From Paraglaciecola arctica (GTDB lineage Bacteria; Pseudomonadota; Gammaproteobacteria; Enterobacterales; Alteromonadaceae): DNA of 64,000 nt. The position numbers and the translations under genes are program-made. The stretch lies in the NCBI RefSeq assembly GCF_018861065.1, contig NZ_JAHKQO010000019.1:48401-112400 (forward strand). Reading direction: 5' to 3'. How positions within the stretch are numbered: position 1 is the stretch's first letter; every line of letters starts with the position of its first letter. The notes under the pieces were generated by a model that was not told the origin of the DNA, did no database searches, and saw nothing but the letters and a program-made list of their open reading frames with translations. Shown here one piece after another: positions 28,078-36,848 of this stretch.

Positions 28078-29277
28078 ATGGGTACTAGTAACATCTTGAA
28101 TGAAACACAGCGTGATGCGCTGTCTGCTCTTGGCGAAGTGGTTCGCCACGATGCATTACAAAAAGCATCACATGTATCAAAATCTCAAGAATTAGACGCA
28201 TTGCGTTTGCAAGCAAATCGATTAGAACATTTATTACAAGTTATGCCAGCTGGCGTGGTAGTGATAGATGGTAAAGGATTTGTAAGGCAGTCAAATAATT
28301 TGGCCAATGCTCTTTTGGGGGAGCCATTGGAAGGCCAGTTGTGGCGAACTATTATCGCACGTTCGTTCAAACCTCAAGCTGATGATGGTCACGAGGTGTC
28401 ACTTTATGATGGCCGTAAAGTGAAGTTGTCTATCACCCCGTTAGAAAAAGAACCGGGACAACTAATTGTACTAACTGATTTAACTGAAACTAGGCAATTA
28501 CAGCAGCGTATTGGGCATTTACAGAAATTATCCTCTTTAGGAAGAATGGTCGCTTCTTTGGCGCACCAAATTCGTACTCCATTATCGGCGGCGATGTTAT
28601 ACGCAGCAAATTTATCTAACCATTCCCTAAATAACATTTCCCGCGAAAAATTTAGCAATAAACTTGTTTCTAGGTTGCGAGACTTAGAAAGTCAGGTGAA
28701 TGACATGTTGCTGTTTGCCAAAAGTGGTGAAGAGCAAGTAATAAGTGAAATTTCATTGCACAGCCTGATGCAAGAAGTACAACAAGGCGCTGATGCAATG
28801 TTGCAAAATCAGCAGGCTAAGTTAGTGCTTTCAATGCCAGATCCTGATGTGGTGATTTTAGGCAATAAAACCGCATTAGTAGGGGCCTTACAAAATTTGA
28901 TCCATAACGCGTTAACTGTCAAACCCAATAATGCTTTGATCAACATTGTTGCTAGTCGTCAAAGTGATAATCAAGAGTGGGTGAACGTATCAGTCACAGA
29001 TAACGGCCCCGGTATCAAACCTGAAAATATAAATCGCATTTTTGAACCGTTTTTTACCACTAAGAGTAATGGAACAGGTTTAGGCCTAGCTGTAGTCAGA
29101 AGCGTCGCTCAATCGCATCAAGGAAACGTTCATGTGACTAATTTAGCTGATGGTGGTGCTTGTTTTACTTTGCGCTTGCCTACTTATGGTACCAATCAAA
29201 CATCACAGCAAACTATTGTGCCGACACAAACTGCACAGTCTCAACAATATACAAATGTGACGGGAGCTAAAGTATGA
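28078..29277 (+). CDS. flrB: FlrB/FleS, flagellar sensor histidine kinase
   Basis: Cytoplasmic histidine kinase that phosphorylates FlrC to turn on class III flagellar genes. In the 399 residues I see no membrane segment. A PAS domain covers about residues 50-135 (LLQVMPAGVVVIDGKGF). The dimerisation/phosphotransfer region has His163 in SLAHQIRTPL. The ATPase domain has NLIHNAL, DNGPGI and GTGLGLAVV. The stop overlaps the flrC start by 4 bp (ATGA), so the pair is translationally coupled. Confidence 0.95.
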   Translation: MGTSNILNETQRDALSALGEVVRHDALQKASHVSKSQELDALRLQANRLEHLLQVMPAGVVVIDGKGFVRQSNNLANALLGEPLEGQLWRTIIARSFKPQADDGHEVSLYDGRKVKLSITPLEKEPGQLIVLTDLTETRQLQQRIGHLQKLSSLGRMVASLAHQIRTPLSAAMLYAANLSNHSLNNISREKFSNKLVSRLRDLESQVNDMLLFAKSGEEQVISEISLHSLMQEVQQGADAMLQNQQAKLVLSMPDPDVVILGNKTALVGALQNLIHNALTVKPNNALINIVASRQSDNQEWVNVSVTDNGPGIKPENINRIFEPFFTTKSNGTGLGLAVVRSVAQSHQGNVHVTNLADGGACFTLRLPTYGTNQTSQQTIVPTQTAQSQQYTNVTGAKV

Positions 29278-30626
29278 TTCAAGCTAAAGTACTGATTGTA
29301 GAAGACGATGCTGGCCTAAGAGAAGCATTAGTAGACACCTTGTTGCTTGGTGGTTATCAAGTCATTGAAGCCGACAGTGGCGAACAAGCCATGATCAAAT
29401 TATCTGAGCACTCAGTTGACCTAGTGGTGAGCGACATTCAGATGGGGGGGATGAGTGGTCTTTCATTGCTAAAAAACATAAAAAATAAATATCCTAATTT
29501 GGCCATTTTATTAATGACAGCCTACGCCACCATTGATGATGCTGTTCAAGCTATGCGTGATGGTGCTACAGACTATCTTTCCAAGCCATTCGCTCCTGAA
29601 GTATTATTAAATTTGGTTGGACGTTATGCTCCAGCTCAAAAAGTAGAGTCTTGGACTCCGGTAGCTGAAGACCCAATGAGTCTGCAGTTGCTAACCTTAG
29701 CTAAAAAAGTGGCAAGGTCAGAAGCAACAGTGATGGTTTTAGGGCCCAGTGGGTCAGGTAAGGAAGTGTTAGCGCGTTTTATTCACGATCAATCCAATCG
29801 CAGACACGAAAATTTCGTGGCTATTAACTGTGCTGCAATTCCAGAAAATATGCTAGAAGCAACACTGTTTGGTTATGAAAAAGGAGCGTTTACAGGAGCA
29901 ATCCAAGCGTGTCCTGGAAAGTTTGAACAAGCACAAGGCGGCACCATTTTACTCGATGAAATCAGTGAAATGGACTTGAATCTGCAAGTGAAGTTACTAC
30001 GTGTTCTGCAAGAAAAAGAAGTTGAGAGGTTAGGTGGACGTAAAACCATCGCCTTAGATGTCAGGGTGATAGCCACGAGCAACAGAAACTTAAAACAAAC
30101 TGTGGATTTAGGTGAGTTTAGAGAAGATTTGTATTACCGCTTAAATGTGTTTCCACTGACTTGGTTACCCCTAGATAAAAGAGCCGGTGATATCATTCCT
30201 TTGGCCGAACATTTAATAGAACGTCATTGTCAGAAACAGGGTAACGAGATTTTAAAACTTACGGTGGCAGGTCGTAGTAAATTATTACAACATAACTGGC
30301 CTGGCAATGTACGAGAGCTTGAAAATGTGATCCAGCGAGCATTGATACTATCTGATGGAAATCATATTGACGCTCAAGACCTATTGATCGAACATGATTT
30401 GTCGGCATCGATATCTGCGCCTTCAGGCGAAGATTCAAGTTTTGAAGAAGACAACAGTAAACTAGGCTCTGAGTTACGTCAGCAAGAGCATCAAATTATT
30501 CTTGATACCTTACAAAGTTGTAAAGGTCGCCGTAAAGATGTGGCGCAAAGATTAGGTATTAGTCCTAGAACATTGCGTTACAAACTCGCAAAAATGCGTG
30601 AAGTAGGAATTGAATTACCCGCTTAA
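29274..30626 (+). CDS. flrC: FlrC/FleR, sigma-54-dependent flagellar response regulator
   Basis: Response regulator driving class III sigma-54 promoters, probably including those before fliK and flhA in this window. The 450-residue protein starts with a receiver domain with phosphoacceptor Asp54 (VVSDIQMGG). A central AAA+ domain contains GPSGSGKE and GAFTGA, and a C-terminal helix-turn-helix reads KDVAQRLGISPRTLRYKL. It is coupled to flrB. A terminator follows, so flrBC form their own operon. Confidence 0.95.
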   Translation: MIQAKVLIVEDDAGLREALVDTLLLGGYQVIEADSGEQAMIKLSEHSVDLVVSDIQMGGMSGLSLLKNIKNKYPNLAILLMTAYATIDDAVQAMRDGATDYLSKPFAPEVLLNLVGRYAPAQKVESWTPVAEDPMSLQLLTLAKKVARSEATVMVLGPSGSGKEVLARFIHDQSNRRHENFVAINCAAIPENMLEATLFGYEKGAFTGAIQACPGKFEQAQGGTILLDEISEMDLNLQVKLLRVLQEKEVERLGGRKTIALDVRVIATSNRNLKQTVDLGEFREDLYYRLNVFPLTWLPLDKRAGDIIPLAEHLIERHCQKQGNEILKLTVAGRSKLLQHNWPGNVRELENVIQRALILSDGNHIDAQDLLIEHDLSASISAPSGEDSSFEEDNSKLGSELRQQEHQIILDTLQSCKGRRKDVAQRLGISPRTLRYKLAKMREVGIELPA

Positions 30627-30663
30627 TTACAAATTTATAGTGTCGCAGATGCGAGTCCTTTGG

Positions 30664-30690
30664 CCACCTAGAACGGTGGCTTTTCTTTTG
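30664..30690 (+). terminator. Rho-independent terminator of flrBC
   Basis: GCCACC and GGTGGC form a 6-bp GC-rich stem with a 6-nt loop, followed by TTTTCTTTT. It lies 38 bp after the flrC stop. Confidence 0.8.
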
Positions 30691-30846
30691 CTTGGGTTTG
30701 TCAACTGGCGTTTCACATAAAATTTACTATTTATTTCGTTTATTTATTCAGCTGTCAAGAATATGACACCACAACAAGTCTCTTTTATACCAATATAACT
30801 AACTGAATTTTATAGGTATTTATTGAATTTCTTACACCTAACTATT

Positions 30847-30862
30847 TGGCACTTACCTTGCT
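30847..30862 (+). promoter_or_regulatory. Sigma-54 promoter of the fliE operon
   Basis: TGGCAC-TTACC-TTGCT matches the sigma-54 consensus almost perfectly, with 10 bp between GG and GC. It lies 68 bp before the fliE start and should drive fliEFGHIJ. Confidence 0.88.
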
Positions 30863-30929
30863 ATCAGCTACATAGATACTTAGTTTAATTTCCAAAGACA
30901 GAATATGTCTTTTGCCAGCGGAGCGTCTT

Positions 30930-31256
30930 ATGGACATCAAAGCACATTCACTATACCAAGAAATGCAAGGCATGGCCGAGCAGTCAAAATTGGGGATTGC
31001 AGAAGGAAGTGCCATTCAGGGTAATCCTTCCTCCCAGAACTTTGCTGATTTGCTAAGTAACGCTATTGGTAATGTTAATGACATGCAATTGCACTCCAAA
31101 GATATGGCAATGGCATTTGAGATGGGTGACAAAAGCTTAAGCCTTGCAGATGTAATGGTAGCCAAAGAAAAAGCTGGAATTGCGTTTGAGGCGACTATTC
31201 AAGTACGCAATAAGGTGCTTGACGCCTACAAACAAATTATGAACATGCCAGTTTAG
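30930..31256 (+). CDS. fliE: FliE, hook-basal body adaptor protein
   Basis: Small rod-junction protein linking the MS ring (FliF) to the rod. 108 residues from the ATG at 30930, with GGAG (30920-30923) 6 nt upstream. A longer frame from 30912 was rejected for lack of a ribosome binding site. The C-terminal half matches FliE: SLADVMVAKEKAGIAFEATI and VRNKVLDAYKQIMNMPV. First gene of the sigma-54-driven operon. Its stop overlaps the fliF Shine-Dalgarno. Confidence 0.95.
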   Translation: MDIKAHSLYQEMQGMAEQSKLGIAEGSAIQGNPSSQNFADLLSNAIGNVNDMQLHSKDMAMAFEMGDKSLSLADVMVAKEKAGIAFEATIQVRNKVLDAYKQIMNMPV

Positions 31257-31266
31257 GAGTTAACTA

Positions 31267-32967
31267 GTGGCTGAAGCAGCAAGTACAGAATTGGCGATGA
31301 GTGATATGGATACCGATACGTATCCAGATGAGTCGAGCGCAGAACAAAAATCTGGTTTTATGGATTCTATCGGCAGTACGGATATGGTACGCCAAATTAC
31401 CTTGATCGTTGCCTTAGTGATATGTGTTGCCATTGCTGTCTTTATTTTAATCTGGGCCAACGAACCTGACTACCGTCCAATGGCGAGTATGGAAACCCAA
31501 GAGTTAATCGAAACCTTAGATTACCTTGATCAGGCGCAAATTGATTATCGTTTGGAAGGCAACACTATTTACGTCAGCAGTGAACAATACCAAACAATCA
31601 AATTAGGAATGACTCGCCAAGGCATTACCCAAGGTGAATCGGCGGGTGCTGATATTATCATGCAAGACATGGGGTTTGGTGTCAGTCAAAGGGTTGAAAA
31701 AGTAAGGCTAAAACACGCTAGAGAAAAACAAATCGCCAGTACTATCGAAGAAATGACTGCAATTACTCGGGCGAAAGTATTATTAGCCTTACCGGAAGCC
31801 AATGTTTTTGCACGTCGCGAAAAACAAGCCAGTGCAACAGTAGTTGTAACCGCCAGACGTGGGTCGATGATCTCAACTGGAGAAGTGAACTCGATCATAG
31901 ACATAGTCGCTTCAGCAGTACAAGGATTAGAACCCGATAGAGTAACGGTTACTAACAGTAACGGACGTTTATTAAATTCAGGATCACAAGGAGCTGAGTC
32001 TGCTCGATCGCGTAAAGAATATGAAATAGAAAAAAAGCGTGAAAATGCCTACATGGAAAAAATCGATTCCATTCTTATTCCAGTCTTAGGTTTAGGTAAT
32101 TATACAGCGCAAGCTGACGTGACTATGGACTTTACTTCTGTAGAGCAAACCCAGCGTAGCTACAACCCCGACTTACCCGCCGTTCGCAGTGAAATGACTG
32201 TTGAAGAAAACAGTATTGGTGGAGTCATTGCGGGTATCCCTGGGGCACTAACCAATCAACCTCCATTAGACTCAAACATTCCTGAGCGAGCCAACGGTGG
32301 TGCAACTCAACAAACACCTGGGCGCAACCATAAAGAAGAAACTCGCAACTACGAGTTAGACACCACTGTGAGTCATACTAAACAACAAGTTGGGATGATT
32401 CGTCGTTTAAGTGTTTCTGTTGCCTTAGATTACGTAAGCACTGCTGCTGCTGATGGAACAGTGACAAGTGCACCTAGGTCACAAGCTGAATTATTGGATA
32501 TTCGTCGTTTACTGCAAGGTGGAATAGGCTTTGACGTTACCCGGGGAGATTCTCTAGAAGTTGTGAGTATTCCGTTCAACCGTGAAGGTGAAGTGGAACT
32601 AGCCGAAGTGCCGTTTTGGGAAGACCCCAAAATACTACCTCTAATAAAATGGATAGGTAGTTTCTTTATTATTGTCCTAATGTTCTTTGTGGTTGTGAAA
32701 CCAATGGTCAGTAAACTCATCAATCCAGATGAAATGAAGGCTGATGAATTTGATGCTGATGAAGGGTTAGACCTAGGTGATGAAACTATTAGCCTATTGG
32801 CAGAAGAATTTGACGAATCACAAGTCGGTTTTGCAGCAGATGGCACCTTTATGCTGCCAGACTTACATAAAGATGAAGACGTACTGAAAGCTGTTAGGGC
32901 GCTGGTGGCAAATGAACCAGAACTGTCTTCGCAAGTAGTGAAAAATTGGATGATGCTTGATGATTAA
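31267..32967 (+). CDS. fliF: FliF, flagellar MS-ring protein
   Basis: Forms the MS ring in the inner membrane, on which the rotor and export gate assemble. The 566-residue protein has two membrane segments, near residues 43-64 and 460-480. Between them lie the ring-building domains (YRPMASMETQELIETLDYLD, and the later SATVVVTARRG region). The C-terminal tail (ALVANEPELSSQVVKNWM) is the FliG-binding part. GTG start with AGGAG (31255-31259) 7 nt upstream. The N-terminal about 40 residues are acidic and longer than in enterics, as in other polar flagellates. Confidence 0.97.
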   Translation: MAEAASTELAMSDMDTDTYPDESSAEQKSGFMDSIGSTDMVRQITLIVALVICVAIAVFILIWANEPDYRPMASMETQELIETLDYLDQAQIDYRLEGNTIYVSSEQYQTIKLGMTRQGITQGESAGADIIMQDMGFGVSQRVEKVRLKHAREKQIASTIEEMTAITRAKVLLALPEANVFARREKQASATVVVTARRGSMISTGEVNSIIDIVASAVQGLEPDRVTVTNSNGRLLNSGSQGAESARSRKEYEIEKKRENAYMEKIDSILIPVLGLGNYTAQADVTMDFTSVEQTQRSYNPDLPAVRSEMTVEENSIGGVIAGIPGALTNQPPLDSNIPERANGGATQQTPGRNHKEETRNYELDTTVSHTKQQVGMIRRLSVSVALDYVSTAAADGTVTSAPRSQAELLDIRRLLQGGIGFDVTRGDSLEVVSIPFNREGEVELAEVPFWEDPKILPLIKWIGSFFIIVLMFFVVVKPMVSKLINPDEMKADEFDADEGLDLGDETISLLAEEFDESQVGFAADGTFMLPDLHKDEDVLKAVRALVANEPELSSQVVKNWMMLDD

Positions 32968-33004
32968 GTCTAATATTAATGTGTGGCTTGCTGAGGACTA
33001 AATT

Positions 33005-34042
33005 GTGGCTGAAGAAGAACAAATTGAAGAAGCGGGATACGACGTAGGAAAACTAGAAGGTGTAGATAAAGCCGCTATTTTACTGCTGAGTTTAACCGAA
33101 GATGATGCGGCGCAAATTCTTAAACATTTAGAGCCGAAACAGGTGCAAAAGTTGGGTCAAGCTATGGCCCAAATTGATGATATGACCCAGTCTAAAATCA
33201 CTGCGGTGCACAAACATTTTATCGAAGAAATTCAAAACTACAGTACCATTGGGTTCCAAAGTACTGATTTTGTTAAACGCGCGCTAACGTCTGCTTTAGG
33301 CGAAGACAAAGCCGCTAATCTTATTGACCAGATCTTAATGGGAACCGGCGCCAAGGGCTTAGACTCACTGAAGTGGATGGATTCAAAACAAGTCGCGAGC
33401 ATAATTCGCAACGAGCACCCTCAAATTCAAACTATTGTTATGTCGTACTTAGATGCTGAGCAATCTGCGGAAATATTGAGTCAATTCCCCGAAAAAGTCC
33501 GTTTAGACCTAATGATGCGAGTGGCGAATTTAGAAGAGGTACAACCCGCTGCATTACAAGAATTGAATGAAATCATGGAGAAACAATTTGCTGGGCAAGC
33601 AGGCACACAAGCAGCCAAAATGGGCGGATTGAAGTCAGCTGCGGATATCATGAACTATTTGGATACCAACATTGAAGGTCAGCTGATGGATGCTATCCGC
33701 GAACAAGACGAAGAAATGAGTCAACAAATCCAAGACTTAATGTTTGTGTTCGATAATTTAGCCGATGTTGATGACAGAGCAATTCAGGCTATCTTGCGCG
33801 AAGTACAACAAGATGCGCTACTCAAAGCCATTAAAGGTGCCGAAAGTGAGCTTAAAGAGAAAATCACCAAAAACATGTCTAAACGTGCTGCAGAAATGTT
33901 GATTGATGATCTTGACGCGATGGGGCCAGTGCGCATTAGCGAAGTAGAAACTGCCCAGAAAGAAATTTTGTCAGTGGCCAGACGTTTAGCAGACGCGGGT
34001 GAAATTATGTTAGGTGGTGGCGGTGGCGATGAATTCTTGTAA
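33005..34042 (+). CDS. fliG: FliG, flagellar rotor/switch protein
   Basis: Rotor component of the C ring that meets the PomA loop and reverses on CheY-P signalling. 345 residues. The N-terminal domain contains KAAILLLSL. The middle domain contains the EHPQIQT segment. The C-terminal domain contains MFVFDNLADVDDRAIQAILR, with the charged torque helix. GTG start with GAGGA upstream. The glycine run before the C-terminus (GGGGGDEFL) is typical of Vibrio-type FliG. Confidence 0.97.
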   Translation: MAEEEQIEEAGYDVGKLEGVDKAAILLLSLTEDDAAQILKHLEPKQVQKLGQAMAQIDDMTQSKITAVHKHFIEEIQNYSTIGFQSTDFVKRALTSALGEDKAANLIDQILMGTGAKGLDSLKWMDSKQVASIIRNEHPQIQTIVMSYLDAEQSAEILSQFPEKVRLDLMMRVANLEEVQPAALQELNEIMEKQFAGQAGTQAAKMGGLKSAADIMNYLDTNIEGQLMDAIREQDEEMSQQIQDLMFVFDNLADVDDRAIQAILREVQQDALLKAIKGAESELKEKITKNMSKRAAEMLIDDLDAMGPVRISEVETAQKEILSVARRLADAGEIMLGGGGGDEFL

Positions 34043-34075
34043 GCGAGCTAATGATATTATTAAGGCAAGTAACCT

Positions 34076-34858
34076 ATGACCGCAGATGGGCAAGACGAGG
34101 ACATTAAAGCATGGGATTTGCCATATGTTGAAGACACCACGTTAGCGCAAAATGACAAAGCTACTAATGCCCTAAATCGTAGGCCTGAATGGAAATACGA
34201 ACCCCCTGAGCCCGAAATAGAAGTTTTGCCTCCTACAGCCGAAGAAATTGAAGCCATCAGAGCTGAGGCACACGCTGAGGGATTTGCTCAAGGACACAGT
34301 GAAGGGCATGCCCAAGGTGCTGAAGAAGGCGTGTTAAAAGGGCATGAAGAAGGTTTCGCAAAAGGTTTAGAAGAAGGTGAAAAACAAGGAATGCTTGCTG
34401 GTGAAGAACATATCCAGCAGCTGTTGGCAAATTGGACGTCGTTAATTGAGAGCCTTAATAATCCTGTTGCTAATGTAGAGAAAGAACTAGAAAAAGAACT
34501 CGTGCTGTTGGCTGTAAGCCTTGCTAAAGGTGTGATCCGCAGTGAGGTGAAAACCAATACAGATCTAATTTTTCAAGCGTTAAGTGAAGGGTTAAAAGCC
34601 TTACCGATCCAAGAAAAGCACTATCAGATACGCCTACATCCCGACGATATTAAATTGGTCAATGATCATTTCAGTCCAGAAGAAATCGCTAAGCATCATT
34701 GGGATTTTATGGAATCGCCAGAATTATCAGCTGGAGGATGCGAAATTGTCACTCAATCAAATGCGGTTGATGTAACAGTAGAGCGGCGCGTTAAAGATGT
34801 GATAGATAAATTCTTGTTGGAACAAGGGTTGAGTCAAGTTAGCGCAAGTGACGAGTAA
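34076..34858 (+). CDS. fliH: FliH, flagellar export ATPase regulator
   Basis: Holds the FliI ATPase and links it to the C ring and export gate. 260 residues. The diagnostic feature is a glycine repeat helix (about residues 62-106) with GxxxG spacing: EGFAQGHSEGHAQGAEEG. It is followed by a V-ATPase E-subunit-like C-terminal domain. The N-terminal acidic and aromatic segment (about 8-20) probably binds the C ring. It is three bases upstream of fliI. Confidence 0.93.
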   Translation: MTADGQDEDIKAWDLPYVEDTTLAQNDKATNALNRRPEWKYEPPEPEIEVLPPTAEEIEAIRAEAHAEGFAQGHSEGHAQGAEEGVLKGHEEGFAKGLEEGEKQGMLAGEEHIQQLLANWTSLIESLNNPVANVEKELEKELVLLAVSLAKGVIRSEVKTNTDLIFQALSEGLKALPIQEKHYQIRLHPDDIKLVNDHFSPEEIAKHHWDFMESPELSAGGCEIVTQSNAVDVTVERRVKDVIDKFLLEQGLSQVSASDE

Positions 34859-34861
34859 GTT

Positions 34862-36196
34862 ATGTCTGCTGCCATGTTAGATAGAATTAAACGCTTAAAA
34901 GATCAGGTACCCCAAAGCCCTGTTGTTGCCTGTGGTAAATTGGTGCGTGGCATTGGGTTAACCCTCGAAGCGGTAGGTTGTCAAATGCCGGTTGGCAGTC
35001 AGTGCCTAATCCAAACTATGGACGGTGAAATTGAAGCTGAAGTGGTTGGTTTTGCTGAAGATATCACCTACTTGATGCCAACTGAAGCCGTTAAAGGCAT
35101 TGTGCCCGGTTCAAGGGTTCAGCCACTCAATCGCGAACAAGGTTTAGCTGTTGGTATGGAATTACTAGGCAGGGTGGTCGATGGTAATGGTCAACCGCTA
35201 GATGGCTTAGGCCCAGTAAAAGCTGAAAAACGCGTTCCTTTGTCTAGACCTCCAATGAATCCGCTAATACGTAAACCCATTACTCTGCCGCTAGATGTAG
35301 GAGTAAGGGCTATTAATTCAATCATTACTGTCGGTTTAGGTCAGCGAATGGGCTTGTTTGCAGGAAGTGGTGTAGGTAAAAGTGTATTGATGGGCATGAT
35401 GACCCGTGGAACCGCAGCTGATGTTGTAGTCGTTGGCTTGGTGGGGGAAAGAGGAAGAGAAGTAAAAGAATTTATCCAAGATATTTTGGGAGAAGAAGAA
35501 CGTGCCAAATCAGTAGTAGTCGCATCACCTGCTGATACCTCACCGTTAATGCGATTAAAAGGTTGTGAAACAGCTGTCACTATTGCCGAGTATTTTCGAG
35601 ATAAAGGTTTAAATGTACTACTGCTGATTGATTCGTTAACGCGTTATGCGATGGCGCAACGTGAAATAGCGTTAGCTGTAGGTGAGCCTCCCGCCACTAA
35701 GGGCTATCCGCCTTCGGTGTTTGCCAGACTACCAGCATTGGTTGAGCGTGCAGGAAATGGAAGCGAAAACCAAGGTTCCATCACCGCATTTTACACAGTT
35801 CTGACCGAAGGTGATGATTTACAGGATCCTATAGCCGATGCGGCCAGAGCAATTCTAGATGGTCATATAGTGCTTTCTAGAGATCTAGCCGATTCTGGTC
35901 ATTATCCAGCAATAGATATAGAGGCTTCAATCAGTCGAGTGATGCCAATGGTGGTTCCCGAAGAACATGTTTTGGGAGCAAGACGAATTCGTCAAGTCTA
36001 TTCAAATTATCAACGTAACCGTGACTTAATTAGTATCGGAGCGTATACCAAAGGTACGGATCCAAGGATTGATTTAGCAATTAACGCTGAACCCGCTATC
36101 AATGCCTTCTTGCAGCAAGGTATGCAACAAATTATCGGTTTTGAACAGAGTACTGCAGACATGGCCACGTTAAGTGGTGGTTTGGGTAAAGGGTAA
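34862..36196 (+). CDS. fliI: FliI, flagellar export ATPase
   Basis: Hexameric ATPase of the type III flagellar export apparatus, homologous to F1-beta. 444 residues. Walker A is at residues 167-174 (AGSGVGKS). Walker B is in [18 protein letters not shown]. The [18 protein letters not shown] segment and a [15 protein letters not shown] segment are typical. It lies between fliH and fliJ, its two direct partners. Confidence 0.97.
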   Translation: MSAAMLDRIKRLKDQVPQSPVVACGKLVRGIGLTLEAVGCQMPVGSQCLIQTMDGEIEAEVVGFAEDITYLMPTEAVKGIVPGSRVQPLNREQGLAVGMELLGRVVDGNGQPLDGLGPVKAEKRVPLSRPPMNPLIRKPITLPLDVGVRAINSIITVGLGQRMGLFAGSGVGKSVLMGMMTRGTAADVVVVGLVGERGREVKEFIQDILGEEERAKSVVVASPADTSPLMRLKGCETAVTIAEYFRDKGLNVLLLIDSLTRYAMAQREIALAVGEPPATKGYPPSVFARLPALVERAGNGSENQGSITAFYTVLTEGDDLQDPIADAARAILDGHIVLSRDLADSGHYPAIDIEASISRVMPMVVPEEHVLGARRIRQVYSNYQRNRDLISIGAYTKGTDPRIDLAINAEPAINAFLQQGMQQIIGFEQSTADMATLSGGLGKG

Positions 36197-36202
36197 CGTT
36201 CT

Positions 36203-36637
36203 ATGGCACAATCACAATTGCAGATGGTCGCGGACTGGGAGCGACAAAAAGAACAAAAGTTAGTGCAAGATTTTCAGCTGGCACAACAGTTTGCCCAAGA
36301 TAACAAACAGAAACTTTCGGGATTGGAAAACTACCGCTTAAATTATTTGCGAGAAGCTCAAACCCGAGCAAAACAAGGTGTTGGTAGCGTTACTTTTGGT
36401 CAACATCAGCAATTTATTGGTAAGTTAGATAAAGCCTGTGAAATGCAGTTACAGACTTTAAACCAAGCAATACGAGTGGCCGATCAAAGGCGCATGCAGT
36501 GGTTGGCACAACAGCGAAAACGCAAGGCCGTAGAAATGTTATTGGATAAACAGCATCAAGCCAAACTAAAACGTGAAGCTAAATTAGAGCAAACAATGTT
36601 AGATGAATTGTCGCTTCAAAAATTTATGCGTAAGTAA
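36203..36637 (+). CDS. fliJ: FliJ, flagellar export chaperone/stalk
   Basis: A 144-residue, highly charged protein predicted to be nearly all coiled coil (Gln-, Lys- and Glu-rich throughout). It matches FliJ, the stalk within the FliI ring. Family identity rests mainly on size, composition and position right after fliI. Sequence conservation in FliJ is always low. Probably the last gene of the fliE operon, since a new sigma-54 promoter follows before fliK. Confidence 0.9.
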   Translation: MAQSQLQMVADWERQKEQKLVQDFQLAQQFAQDNKQKLSGLENYRLNYLREAQTRAKQGVGSVTFGQHQQFIGKLDKACEMQLQTLNQAIRVADQRRMQWLAQQRKRKAVEMLLDKQHQAKLKREAKLEQTMLDELSLQKFMRK

Positions 36638-36687
36638 TGGTTGTCTACCTTACACTAGTCCATGTTATTGCTGCTTAAAAAACAAAT

Positions 36688-36703
36688 TGGAATGGTCTTT
36701 GCT
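36688..36703 (+). promoter_or_regulatory. Sigma-54 promoter of the fliK operon
   Basis: TGGAA at -24 and TTTGCT at -12 with 10 bp between GG and GC. The -24 half is weaker than in the fliE promoter (A for C). It lies 146 bp before fliK in a 211-bp intergenic region. Confidence 0.6.
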
Positions 36704-36848
36704 GAGTCATAGTTAATTACACAATATTAGGGTTAATCTAAAACTAGACTTATCACAGAAATGTTAATTAGAAACGACCGACATCTAAATATAATTCTTG
36801 TAAGTCAGTGGGTTAGCTGAAATGTCTCAGTTCGAGGGATAGCAAATA

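Larger units (their letters stand above)
30627..30929. other. Intergenic region between flrC and fliE
   Basis: A 303-bp noncoding stretch. It holds the flrC terminator (30664-30690), an AT-rich section possibly used for activator binding, the fliE sigma-54 promoter (30847-30862) and the fliE ribosome binding site (GGAG, 30920-30923). I see no gene in it. Confidence 0.8.
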